A DNA stretch of 64,000 nucleotides. Origin: Hordeum vulgare subsp. vulgare. Lineage: Eukaryota; Streptophyta; Magnoliopsida; Poales; Poaceae. The notes beneath the pieces are model-generated. The model saw only the letters and a program-made list of their open reading frames with translations, had not been told where the DNA came from and did not search any database. The stretch spans positions 206,859,689 through 206,923,688 of the forward strand of contig NC_058523.1 in assembly GCF_904849725.1 (NCBI RefSeq), in the 5' to 3' direction. Shown here piece by piece: positions 12,550 through 23,522 of this stretch. Position 1 is the first letter of the stretch. Each line of letters starts with the position of its first letter. The position numbers were made by a program, and so were the translations under genes.

Positions 12550-14526
12550 CAGGAGGTGGAGCTTGAGTTGATGAACACGGTCTATCTTCTAGTACTAGCA
12601 GAACTGCTGACCTGGTTCTGGGTCGTGAACCGTGTGGTAGTATGAAGAGGTGAGTCATCATGATCATCATCATCATCATCATCATCTTCCTCATCTGAGC
12701 GTGGAATCTTGACTGAGTCAACTTCATGGTGAAGCTGCTCAACTGAGGTGGTCAATTATGTAACCTTCACATCCAGGTCATGGAACGTTGTTTCCATCAT
12801 CCTATCTAGGATCTTCTGGTTTAGCAGAATCGCTAAAATATTCTTCTCCATCCATCTGGTGGTGCTGACCAAGAAAGACATTTGTTCGTATCTGGTCTTG
12901 AGCTGGGGTGGGGAACTCGAGCATTCCTAGCAGCCTCTACAACTCATGCATGTGCAGCCTCTCTATCTTAGCTGATCTTGGATGAGTGTCATCCATCACA
13001 ACTTCATTATCCTTAAACTCTGGCTGAAGTGGCAAATGAGGACGATTAAGCTCATATGCATGCCTACCAATCTTGGCATTGATGAGCATCTGAATGTATG
13101 GTGCATATCTGCAGGATGTCTTCTTGTCCGCAGAAGTTCTCCTCATAGTCTCACCAATCAAATCCATGACTTTGAAGAGAGTGTGGGTGTGTGAGTGATG
13201 CAGCATATTGATGTAATAGCCTGTAATCATTTTTTCATCACCCGATTTGGGCATCAAGGTATACCTCAAGATAGTGTTGGTAGTGGTTGTAACAGCTTGC
13301 AAGAAATAAACAGTCCCAAGCTTGTGTGATGGCAAATTGTAACTGGGCACTGGCTTGTACATATTGATCATGGAGTTGTCATTCTTCTTAGGTTCAGATT
13401 ACACATCCAAGTCCCCTACTCGTGACTTTGGAGCACCAGTGATAGCAGCCCATTCTTAAATTGTGGCTTCATATCTATGACCATGAGTCATCCAGACAAT
13501 TCTGCCATCTGAATAGAAATGAACTATTGAATAGAATTGCATAATCATTTCATCATTCCATGTAGTCATCTCTCTGCCAACAAACTCTTCAATGTCAACA
13601 AGATTGAAGTTCTCTCTCACATGGAGAAATAAATCTTCATTGGCTTTGATGTAATTCTAGCCAACATATCTCATGTCACTCACTGCTGGACATTTGTCAA
13701 AGAGAACTGTCTCATAGAAGTCTTGTTGTTCCCTTGTGTGAAACCTGGGATCAACAACCGTTCTTCTCCTCACAGCATAGGGATCAATAGCTCTCCACTT
13801 CCTCAGCCCTACATCTCTTCTCTTCTTCATGTCTTCAGCAATTGGATGAGCCTCATTGTGAAGGGGGAAATGAGGTCTTAGCTTCATGAGAATAGGTGCA
13901 TTCTCATCATCTTCCTCTGCAGAAAAGGCTCTCGAAGCAGTGCCTTTCTCTTTAGCAGCTGCAGGTATGTCCTTTGTAGTCTTCTTGTGAACTACATGCT
14001 TCTTAGGAGCTAAAGGCTTTGGAGCATAAGGCTTCATAGCATCTTCCATAAGCTTCTTCTTCTTTGGAGGAGGGGCCTTAGCTGGTATTTCTTCTTCTCC
14101 TTCCTCAACAGCAGCAACAGTTTCTGTTGGGTCTTCGTACATGGAGGTTTCTCTACCAATGACATGAATAGTTCTCTTCCCGGCTCTCTTCACTCCTGGC
14201 TTCTTAGGAGGTCTCTCAAGGGTATCTTACATCGCTTTCCTTGCACACTCTCGAGATCTCATGTCAGAAGGTTTAGAGTACTCCTTCCACACAGTTTTCT
14301 TGATGACAGGCTTCACTTTCTGCTTCTGTGGGGCAGACTCTACACGAACAAAAGCAGAATCTTCCTCGTAAGAATTTAGCTTCCTCCTGGTCCTTGTGGA
14401 AGCCCTAGGCAAACAATTGGAGTTGGGAGTGCCTGGATTAGAAGGGGTCCTCTCAGGACTAGTTCCTTAATCAGACATAGCATGAGGCTCACTAGAGTTG
14501 TTCATACTGTCATCGGAACCTGACAT
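12550..14526 (-). pseudogene. Second ORF of element C (plant transposon-protein-like), broken by stops
   Basis: A single minus-strand frame can be followed from an ATG at 14526 (MSGSDDSMNNSSEPHAMSD, then a stop) through 14412-14227, 14193-13657 and 13371-12937, all in register, with in-frame stops between them. A frameshift near 12720 then leads into an acidic run of Asp residues encoded by a GAT repeat (about 12655-12690). The N-terminal third is basic and Lys/Pro-rich. The middle contains the phrases VDPRFHTREQQDFYE and FYSIVHFYSDGR and resembles the 'putative plant transposon protein' domain (PF20167-like) found in Triticeae elements of this kind. No nuclease or polymerase motif is visible, and the molecular function is unknown. 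It is separated from gag by 1.7 kb. Confidence 0.6.
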
Positions 14527-16248
14527 CTTGCAAACCAAGAAGACAACCTCACACACAGACTGGATGACCCTCTGAAAAGATATGGAAGATCTTGAAAAGA
14601 TAAGCATCACAAAAATTGCATAATTTTTTTAAAATTGGAACTTAGAAACTGTGGGTATGATCTACTGCAAAATGTATTTCTCTAGCATGGGTTGTAGTTT
14701 TGGGAGTCACCGAGACTAACCACTTGCATCAATAGAAACTTGGGCAGCCTTTTCGGTATAACTGGAAAGAACTACTTTCTCTCACCAGAGTGGTTCTCAG
14801 AAACCCTAAAAACTAAATTGGTGGAACCGATTTAATCAACTCGGTATCACCGAGATGCATGTTGCAGGAGATCAGATCCAGAATTTCTTCATTCTCTATT
14901 CTATGTAGTTTTCTAGTGGCATAGAAGAATTTCACATTGTGGATTGTAGATGGGAGTAACCTAATGCACATGAATCAGATAGAAGATCGCATAAGGGGTC
15001 GGATTCATACCCTAGCTTGGTGATGAATCCGCTAGGCGACGACGACGGTGAAGATTCTGACGGCGGCGGCAATTCCCAATGGTGAAGGTGGTCGGGGATG
15101 CAAGGGAGACAGCCAAGGGGTCCTGGTGTGGCAGTTTGGGGTCGGGACTTGACATTTGAAGATAGAAATTCAAAGCGTCGGGTCCATAGATATAAGTACC
15201 CCTCACTGTTAGTGTCATTGATACTAAAATTTTGGTGCCACCGAGTTCCACTATTGTGTGTTTGCAGGAAAACTCGGTGAGGCCGAGATTATGGTATCGG
15301 TGGTACCGAGATGAAAACCTAGATCAACTTTGAGAATCGGTGGAACCGAGAGTTTGTGGTTGGTCACACCGAGATTCACGAAGAGGTTTTAGAAGGCATC
15401 CCTTGACGATACGGAACTCCGAGTGCTTCTCACACACAGGGATCGAGGAGTGCTTGTTCAAGTTTCGTGATGTAGCAGGAATAGAACTTGAGACGAGAGA
15501 CCATGATAGCTAGAGAAGGGTACTAGGCATTCTTGTCCATCCAATTGGCAAAAGATAAATCAAAATCCAAATAGCAACAATTGGATATCCTCGAATGAGC
15601 AAAGATATGCAGACCAACATGCTCATACAATAAGAAGTCAAATGAAATCATGGTGAACATGCACAAACATCCTAGCATCTATCAAGCACTTTGGCGATGA
15701 CGAAGTCATATATATATGAGTATATTGACTCAGGAGTCAAGTAAGAATACTTGATCGTAGGTAATACTCATCGATTAAGCACAAGTGGGGTTTCCACTTT
15801 TACATAATGCATTAATGTGTTCACATCATTTATGAGATGCTTGTACTCAAGACTTAGAATAAAGCTCCCCCTAGATATGACATCCCCCCTAAGAGGGATC
15901 AACTAACCTTAGGTTTTGTCATAGAAGACTTCAAGTAGGTGAAGTAGTGGTGGATGCTCATTGTTGATGAAGTTCATCTTGAGTTGGGAGAAATCCATGT
16001 TGTTTAGTACTCTTATCACCTACATGGATTAGTCCCAAAGAAAAAGGAACAAACACAAAGATATCTATAGACATGGAGGAAATACATGGGAGGTGATGTC
16101 CAAAGATGCATTAATTACCTTGTCCCTTTCTCACCTTTGAGGAATGTGTGACCCCTTGAGCTAATACATATGGTTGAGGTTGATTGCATGTACTTCTTGC
16201 CAAAATGGATAAGAGTGAACTTCATTGGTGGAGTCACCCCTCAAGAAA
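14527..16248 (-). other. Non-coding spacer of C between gag and second ORF
   Basis: About 1.7 kb between the gag stop codon and the start of the second ORF. It contains at least six copies of the palindromic motif built on TCGGT...ACCGA (about 14705-14865 and 15225-15385), the same motif that fills part of the LTR. Small frames on both strands (for example 15012-15251) look fortuitous. It could carry an internal promoter or splice signals for the second ORF, but that is inference. Confidence 0.5.
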
Positions 16249-16355
16249 TTCTAGTTCTTCCTCTTGGGGACCCACATCACCTTGATGGGGATCCTTGGAG
16301 CTGTGGTAGCACTCGATGCGGTAGTGCTAGAAGTGTCCTTGGGAACCCACTCCAC
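16249..16355 (-). pseudogene. gag of element C, segment 4 (C-terminus with natural stop)
   Basis: On the minus strand this reads VEWVPKDTSS...APRIPIKVMWVPKRKN followed by a stop at 16251-16249. It continues the Gag frame after interruption by F, following the ...FEEEPQAKV of segment 3. The immediate stop, with no protease or polymerase frame after it, is the main evidence that this ORF is gag-only. The Trp-Val-Pro-Lys phrases are typical of the C-terminus of this Triticeae Gag group. Confidence 0.72.
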
Positions 16356-17352
16356 TAATGAGGACATGAATACCTTGGATATTATCACAATTATTTCATA
16401 GGTGTATTTATTTGAGGACATTTCCGATAAAAGTCATGAAATAATTTATTTATGTTATCCGAAACAAAAATAGATCACCAATTTTTATTTTATGCCTAAA
16501 TGCATAATGGTCGAACACTTGTATGAACCACGTCCGATGACAAGGGAAGAGGTAATGTTGGGTGATATTCAAGAGGTCCTATCATGTCAAAGGAAATAAT
16601 TAGTTGTTATTCAAGAAGTTCTCTCATGTCAGTTTTAGCCCAGGAGAAGATAGAGTCCAAGTCTTTCATGTTCTGGACTCAGGTTCAGACTGCACAGACA
16701 TACTTGTACCAAAACTCCATCAACGTTTACATCCGGACTCCGAACTGGGTGATTCTTTTTGGGTTGCAAAGTAGATTTTATGGGATTTCCAGCCCAACTG
16801 GAACCACCTTCAAATTCGTCCGGAGAGTGGATATATCGACAAAACAATATGACGTTGCACTAGAATTCGAGTCAAACAACAAGTCCAAAGGTGTTGCATC
16901 ACCTCTACTTGGGCCCATAGGCCTTGTATGACCTAGGGTTAGTTTTAGGCTGCCTTGAGAATCTGAGTCAAACAACAAGTCCAAAGTAGATCAACCTAGT
17001 AGATTTTTGGTTGGGTTTCCTTTAGATTACAAGTTCGCCATAGCTGCCACTTCGCGTTCTTCGTTTGTGTTCTACGACCAGACAAAGGCGTCACAGAACC
17101 CCACCTTCATCAATAAAGCTTTCCTCTCATATTCGTAATATCCCGATTGCAATCTTAGCTTATTGCTTGTTCTTCGTTTGCGTGGAGGAAATAGACCCTC
17201 GTGGTCAGGTTGATTGTGCTTCGGTGTGGTCAATAACCTCTTGGAGATTGGTTTAGTGATTGCTAAGGCGCAACGTCATGCACATTTGTAGTCAGATCGT
17301 CAAAGTCTACTCCACCAAAACGAAACCACCATCTCATCAAAAGACAGGGACA
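16356..17352 (+). repeat. 5' LTR of element F, promoter region replaced
   Basis: It starts taatgagg (the 3' copy has tgatgagg) and ends gggaca. It aligns along its length with 20103-21110. In the promoter region it differs sharply: the 3' LTR stretch ending in the TATA box is absent, and a 28 bp segment (16959-16986) stands in its place. That segment is nearly identical to 16863-16890 just upstream. This 5' LTR therefore has no recognisable TATA box. Confidence 0.8.
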
Positions 17353-18685
17353 ACTTATCAGTTTTCAGGTTGCTCACTGAGAATTTCCTGTTATCCCTAG
17401 ATTAGATTTATTTTTCTTAGTTATTACCCAAAAAAAGCCACAAAAAATAGTTAGATCTAGTCATCCTTTGTCCAAGCCAGTCTAAGCCTTTGCAATTTTC
17501 TTTTTAGTGTTTGCATAGTTGACCTATCGGTTGCATCGTCGTGTCAAGTTGCTGGTCTTAGCGCCTAGTCTTTTAGAGTTTCGAATCCTGTTCACAAGTT
17601 GTCACGCTGCCGCCGCACCATCTTCATCGCTGCTGCCATATACCACCTCATTGCCGTCGTCATCCCTTCCGTTGTCGCCCACCACTATCCATAAATTTCC
17701 ACCGTTCGCATCTACGCTTGATCCAATCTGCACCGTACCTGATTTGTTGGAGAGAAGAGAAAAAAGTGAGAGCAAAAAAAAGAAGAAAAAAAGAACAAAT
17801 TTCGGATCTACCAAGATTCAATCTCATAGCTGAACTCGGATTGGATTCTGTTTTGCGCAGTGTTTAGTAAAACATGTGTATCTTTCTCATACGAAGTTCG
17901 TTTTGGCTCCGCAAGTACTCAAATTCGAGCTATCGATGAGGTGCATCTGAATAGTTCACCTAGCTTGTTCACTATTTTCACCTCAAAATCTTGTGTAGAT
18001 AGGACTTTTTGCCCTCCGAACGTCAAGAACACAGTTTGTCAATATTTTTCAGGTCTGATCCCGAATTGTTCGAGTCGTCATACGATCTCGGAATTGAGTG
18101 ATTATTTTTTGCATTAGAAAGCTTTAGTCAATACATTCTTGAGAAAAAATATCAGAAATTTGACATCATATTTGCAACACGGAAGCTGTAGAGATAGTTT
18201 TCGTTTATCCTGCTTGGGGGTCATTTATCATCACTATTTTACTCCCATTGTGATCTTCACTTATATCTTCCTATCTAGAGCTACTTCATATCATCCGTTG
18301 CTGCTATTCGTTCTTTGACGTGACTATGTTAGTGTTCTAGGATCGTGTCGCTAGTACGGTCTAGCCTAGGACCATCATAGTACCATGGTTGAGCGTTTAT
18401 TTAACACTGCATCTCTAAATTGATTATTGCTAATCTTTTGCTACCATATATAATAAGCCTTCCCAGCTCCACATACATCTACGTCGTGTGTTTGGAGCCA
18501 CCTGGAAATCACTCTATCCACGCTTTGAGAGTTTTGACTACACCGGTTGCCGGTCACCACCTGCTGCTGGGTAAGAACGGGTAAGAATTTGAGATTGGCT
18601 TGACGGATTTGTGACCCACCACCACCATCACTTCACAGTAGTTCATAGGAACAATTTTTTTGGATTTTGTTTTTTCCTACTAGTC
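17353..18685 (+). other. Long leader of element F
   Basis: About 1.3 kb between the 5' LTR and the likely gag start. The plus frame 17519-17833 and its minus-strand counterpart are low-complexity (Ser/Pro/Leu; an A-rich run at 17765-17800) and not convincing proteins. A long leader may hold packaging signals. No other feature seen. Confidence 0.55.
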
Positions 18686-19924
18686 ATGACAGGATCCAGA
18701 GTTGTGAATCCATGGGGTTCTTCGATCGTGGGAGATGTGCCACCAAAACAACCGTTACTAGGGGTGTAGACAGATACAAATGCACATCATCAGGATAATC
18801 TTTCTATACCATCATTTAATGTCTGTCTTAGACATGCTTTATATATCGAATGGGAGTTCAAAATAAATGATATATTTGTTTCACATAATTTTGCTGCACA
18901 TAAGAAAGTTAAGGTCATAGTTAGTTCTTTCACTAGTTATGCTTCAGTTTGGTGGAGCGAATATTGTCGGTTACACCCTGATTATATACCTACTACTTGT
19001 GATGATTTGTAACTTACCATGAGACACGCATTCATTCCTGCTTATTATACTCGTGGCATGATTAAAAAGCTACAACATTTAAAACAAGGTAGTGACACTG
19101 TAATGACATATTATGATGATTTACAAGCGACCTTGTTGCATTCCTCATTAGAAGAAAGTGAAGAAGATTTTATGGATAGATTTTGGGGAGGATTAAACTG
19201 TGATATTTAGGAGCTACTAATTCATTAAAAGTGTTATCCTATGGATCGTTTGTTTCATCTTGCTTGCAAAGCTGAATAGGAAATAAAACAATGTGTTACC
19301 CACAAGGAGAACGAGCTCAAGGTGCACATTCCAAGAGTTGATGCGATTGTTCCTATCACTACTAGGCTTACTATGACATCCACATCAATTGTTGTGACGA
19401 CTACATCAGCTTCACCATGTGGTGCATCACCACCGAAAGTGCCTACATCAACTGAGTTGATCATAACAGGTAATGACAAAGGTACTGATCTTCCACCACC
19501 ACATGAGCATCATGAATGTCTTCTCAATTTAAATGCACCCTTTGATGAGCCACCTATTACTTTGATCACACCACCTATTTTGGAGAACTACATTGATGAT
19601 TTGAATTTGCCGTGTGATCAAACAACTATAATGTCAAGAATTTTGAGTGCACCCATTGAATTAACTATTGCTGAGAAAGAACCATGTGAACAAGGGAATA
19701 AACCAAATGTGGATCAAATTTGTTTGGAAATAATTGTGCCAATGTTTAATCATTTTCATATGACCTCCAATATTGGTGATGATTCTGTGTCAAGTGACAT
19801 GTTGCATGTTTGCTTATTTAAGCCTGTTGTAGCATGTAAATTTGAAACAATTCAAGTTTCTTCACCAATGTTGGGATGGTTTAGTGATGAGCAGTGTCAA
19901 CCTTTTGATATAAGCCTGTTGTAG
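18686..19924 (+). pseudogene. gag of element F (retrotransposon Gag), multiple in-frame stops
   Basis: One frame runs from an ATG at 18686 (MTGSRVVNPWGSS) to a stop at 19922-19924. It contains the Gag core between about 18840 and 19210: phrases ASVWWSEYCRLHPDY, IKKLQHLKQGSDTVMTYY and DRFWGGLNCDI are typical of gypsy Gag (Retrotrans_gag family). It is broken by in-frame stops near 18767, at 19010-19012 and 19208-19210, and by two more before 19322. The last 200 codons (from 19322) are open and Thr/Pro-rich with no zinc knuckle visible. The protein would have formed virus-like particles. No enzyme domain follows. Confidence 0.68.
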
Positions 19925-20102
19925 CATGTAAATATGAAACCTCTCAAAGTTACTCATGTATACATGTGTCATATGTGAAAAAACCAAGGGAAGTAAAAAT
20001 GGATGACATATACATATACAACATGTACACCTTGTCTCTTTTGTTAGCCACACTTCAGATTAAGCTGCGTCGAGGACGACTTTATTTTCAAAAAGGGGAG
20101 GA

Positions 20103-21110
20103 TGATGAGGATATGACTACCTTGGATATTATCACAATCATTGCATATGCGTATTTATTTGAGGTAATCTCTGATAAAAGTCATGCAATAATTTATTTAT
20201 GTTATCCAGAACAAAAATACTTCACCTGTTTTCATTTTACACCTAAATACAGAATAGTCGAACACTTGTATGAACCACGTGTGATGACAAAGGAAGAGGA
20301 AATGTTGGGTGCTATTCAAGAGCTCCTCTCATGTCAAAGGAAATAATTAGTTGTTGTTCAAGAAGTTCTCTCACGTTACTTTTAGCCCAAGAGAAGACAG
20401 AGTCCAAGTCTTTCATGTTCTGGACTCAGATTCGGACTGCACAGACATATATGTACCAAAACTACATCAACCTTTACATCTAGACTATGAATTGGGTGAT
20501 TCTTTTTGGGCTATGAAGTAGATTTTATGTTCTTTCCACCCCAATTTAAATCACCTTCAAATTCGTCTGGAGCGTGGATATATCGACCAAACAATATGAT
20601 GTTGCACGAGAATCCGAGTAAAAAAGAAGTCCAAAGGTGTTCCATCACCTCTACTTGGGACCATAGGCCTTGTACGACCTAGGGTTAGTTTTAGGCTGCC
20701 TTGGGACATCCTCCCACCTCCTTGTACGCCACCCCTTTCTCCTATATAAGTAGATCAACCTAGTAGCTTTTTGGTTGGGGTTTGTTTAGATTACAAGTTA
20801 GCCATTGCAACTTCGTGTACTACGTTTGTGTCCAACGACCAGACTAAGACGGCTTTCCGATCTCCACCCTTATCAATACTTCATCTATATTCGCAATATT
20901 CAGATTGCAATATCATATTCTTGCTTGTTCTTCGATTGCTTGCAGGAATATACCTTCGTGGTCAGGTTGATCGTGCTCCAGTGTGGTCAATAACCTCTGG
21001 GAGATTGGTTTAGCGATTGCTAAGGCGCAACACCGTGCACGTTTGTAGTCGGATCGTCAAATTCTTCTCCACCAAATCGATAGTTATCATCTCATCGAAA
21101 GATCGGGACC
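20103..21110 (+). repeat. 3' LTR of element F
   Basis: It starts tgatgagg directly after the purine tract and ends gatcgggacc (5' copy: gggaca). It keeps the TATA region that the 5' LTR has lost. A plus-strand frame (19966-20346) runs from the end of the internal domain into the first 240 bp of this LTR. The same frame can be traced in the 5' LTR with two stops. The right border abuts segment 3 of the C gag. Confidence 0.8.
20742..20749 (+). promoter_or_regulatory. TATA box of the F 3' LTR
   Basis: ctatataa lies about 640 bp into the LTR, followed by agtagatcaacc. The equivalent place in the 5' LTR has no TATA. In the intact parent this would have driven transcription; here only the 3' copy retains it. 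Confidence 0.6.
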
Positions 21111-21488
21111 CTCTCGCCTCTATCATCAACCTTGGCTTGTGGTTCTTCTTCAAATGAGTCAATGTCCTCTTGAAGCTTTCCCTTGCCCTTGTGGTCTTGT
21201 GGTAGAAGGCCATCTTGTGAGCTTTTTCCCTTGGGAGGAGTAGCAACATACTTCTCTTCTTGAGTAACAAATTTGGTAATGGGATATGGACATTCTTCCC
21301 AAACATCTGCGTTTACGTTGAAGTAGCCAACAGCTTGCTTCTTCCGATTTCCTCCTTGCTTGCGCACAATTTACTCAAATTGCCTACTCCCGCCAAGACT
21401 ATTAAAGAGACCTCTCTCTATAACTCTTACAATAAATCGTTTTCTTGCTCAAGTGTAACTTGGCCAAGAGAATCATTAGTGGAATCAA
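21111..21488 (-). pseudogene. gag of element C, segment 3
   Basis: On the minus strand this reads on from segment 2 across the LINE: STNDSLGQVTLEQENDLL, then a degraded stretch, then (from 21367) IVRKQ-like MRKQGGNRKKQAVGYF and FEEEPQAKV. The phrases NDSLGQVTLEQEN and FVTQEEKY are characteristic of the C-terminal extension of this Triticeae Gag group. There is a stop after ENDLL and a frameshift before 21367. Segment 4 follows beyond F. The last 13 bases (21476-21488) are the LINE target duplication. Confidence 0.7.
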
Positions 21489-21651
21489 CGTAAAAGGGTT
21501 CCCCCCGCTTTATATTATAAAGCCTCGACCAGAGCATACAAAACACCATAAGGTACATCACACACACGCACACAAGGTTCAGCACGCACACAAGCTAGCT
21601 GGGAACCGCCAGGGGAAAAGTACAACTGAAAATAAGAAGTCATGCTGGGGG

Positions 21652-23475
21652 TGTTGGAAATATGCCCTAGAGACAATAATAAATTGGTTATTATTATATT
21701 TCCTTGTTCATGATAATTGCTTATTATCCATGCTCGAATTTTATTGATTGGAAACTCAAATACATGTGCGGATACATAGACAACACACTGTCCCTAGTGA
21801 GCGTCTAGTTGACTAGCTCGTTGATCAAAGATGGCCAAGGTTTCCTAGCCATGGACAAGTGTTGTCACTTGATAACGGGATCACATCATTAAGAGAATGA
21901 TGTGATGGACAAGACCTAAACTATAAACGTAGCATACGATCGTGTCGGTTTATTGCTAGTGTTTTATGCATGTCAATGTATCTGTTCCTATGACCATGAC
22001 ATCATGCAACTCCCGGACACTGGAGGAATACCTTGTGTGTATCAAATGTAGCAATGTTACTGGGTGACTATAAAAGTGCTCTACAGGTATCTCCGAAGGT
22101 GTCTGTTGGGCTGGCATGGATCAAGACTGGGATTTGTCATTCCGTGTGACGGAGAGGTATCTCGGGGCCCACTCGGTAATACAACATCACAACAAGACTT
22201 GCAAGCAATGTGACTAAGGAGTTAGTCACGGGATCTTTTATTATGGAACGAGTAAAGAGACTTGTCGGTAACGAGATTGAACTAGGTATAGAGATACCGA
22301 CGATCGAATCTCGGGCAAGTAACATACCGAAGGCCAAAGGGAACATTATACGGGATTAACTGAATCCTTGACACAGAGGTTCAATTGATAGAAATCTTTG
22401 TATAATACGTAGAAGCCAATATGGGCATCCACGCCCCGCTATTGGTTATTGACCGGGGAGTGTCTCAGGTCATGTGTGCATAGTTCTCGAACCCGCAGGG
22501 TCTGCACATTTAAGGTTCGGTGACGTTTCGGTATCGTTGAGTTATAGGTGTTGGTGACCGAAGTTTGTTCGGAGTCCCGGATAAGATCTTGGACATCACG
22601 AGGAGCTCCAGAATTGTATGGATGTAAAGATTGATATATAGGAAGTCCTGTTTTTTTCACCGATAAAGTTTCGGGCTCATCGGTAGTGTACCGGGATTGC
22701 CGGGAGGGTACCAGGGGACCACCGGGAGGGGTGTGACGACCCAAGAGCCTTGTGGGTTGTGAGAAGAGGTGGACCAGCCCCTGGTGGGCTGGCTGAAGCC
22801 TATCTCAAAGGCCCATATGGCTATGAGAAGACATAAAAGGTAAAAAACCTTTAAAACGAAGGGAAGGAGGAGTCCTCCCAAAGTAGTCCACCTTCCCACA
22901 AGGGAAGGTGGACTCTTCCTTGGTTCGGCCGAATTCTCTCCTTCGAGTAGGGTCCAAGGCTGCCTCCTCTCCTCTCCTCCTATATATACTCGAGGTTTTT
23001 TAGTGTTTTGGACACAGAAATCAACCACGGCTACCTCTCTCCCCCTCTTGATTTGTTTCTCCTATAGTCTAATTCGGCGGTGCTTAGGCGAAACCCTACT
23101 GGATTAGTTCACCACCACCACCACCACGCTGCCGTGCTAGAGAACTCATCTACCTCTCCGCCCCTCTTGCTGCATCAAGAAGGCGGGGATCGTCATCAAG
23201 TTGTACGTGTGTTGAACGTGAAGGTGTTGTCCGTTCGGCACCAGATCAGGATGGATTGTTATGGGATGCGGGACGGATCGTGATGAGATCGCGGGACGGA
23301 CTGTGATTTGGATTGCGAAGTTGTTCCACTACATCAACCGCATTATATACACTTCCTCTTACCGATCTACGAGGGTATGTAGATTCATTCTCCCCTCTCA
23401 TAGATGATCATCACCACGGATAGGTATTGCGTGTGCGTAGGAAATTTTTTGTTTCCCATGCAACATTCTCGAACA
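21652..23475 (+). repeat. Solo copia LTR (BARE-1/Angela/WIS-like) with target duplication
   Basis: The start tgttggaaatatgccctaga is the hallmark of the BARE-1/Angela/WIS LTR and the end is gcaacattctcgaaca. It is flanked on both sides by ggggg (21647-21651 and 23476-23480), a perfect 5 bp duplication. There is no internal domain, so it is a solo LTR left by recombination between the two LTRs of a full element. It lies in the 3' part of the LINE. A TATA box is visible near 22980-22990 (ctatatata). It differs from the LTRs of D at the 3' end and is a separate subfamily. Confidence 0.93.
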
Positions 23476-23522
23476 GGGGGAGCAACATAGGAATCCCCAA
23501 ATAAGAGAACTTGGCAGCTAAG

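Larger units (their letters stand above)
16356..21110 (+). mobile_element. Element F: gypsy-like LTR retrotransposon with gag only
   Basis: The LTRs are 16356-17352 and 20103-21110. A purine tract (aaaaggggagga, 20091-20102) directly precedes the 3' LTR, and a degenerate primer site follows the 5' LTR (acttatcag, 17353-17361, resembling TGGTATCAG). The 2.75 kb centre contains a broken gag and no protease, reverse transcriptase or integrase. It is inserted in the gag of C. A clear target duplication is missing (left tccac, right ctctc), so the ends may have been altered after insertion. The element is 4755 bp and inferred non-autonomous. Confidence 0.75.

Noticed and set aside
12521..12742. 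Separate small gene with poly-Met run
   Set aside because: It is an out-of-frame reading of the GAT repeat; in the frame of the C second ORF the same bases give a poly-Asp tract.
17519..17833. 104-codon frame in the F leader
   Set aside because: Low-complexity Ser/Leu/Lys composition with an A-run, and an equally open frame on the other strand; no similarity to known proteins.
16351..21115. A target duplication for F
   Set aside because: The flanks tccac and ctctc do not match at any small offset I tried, so none is claimed.
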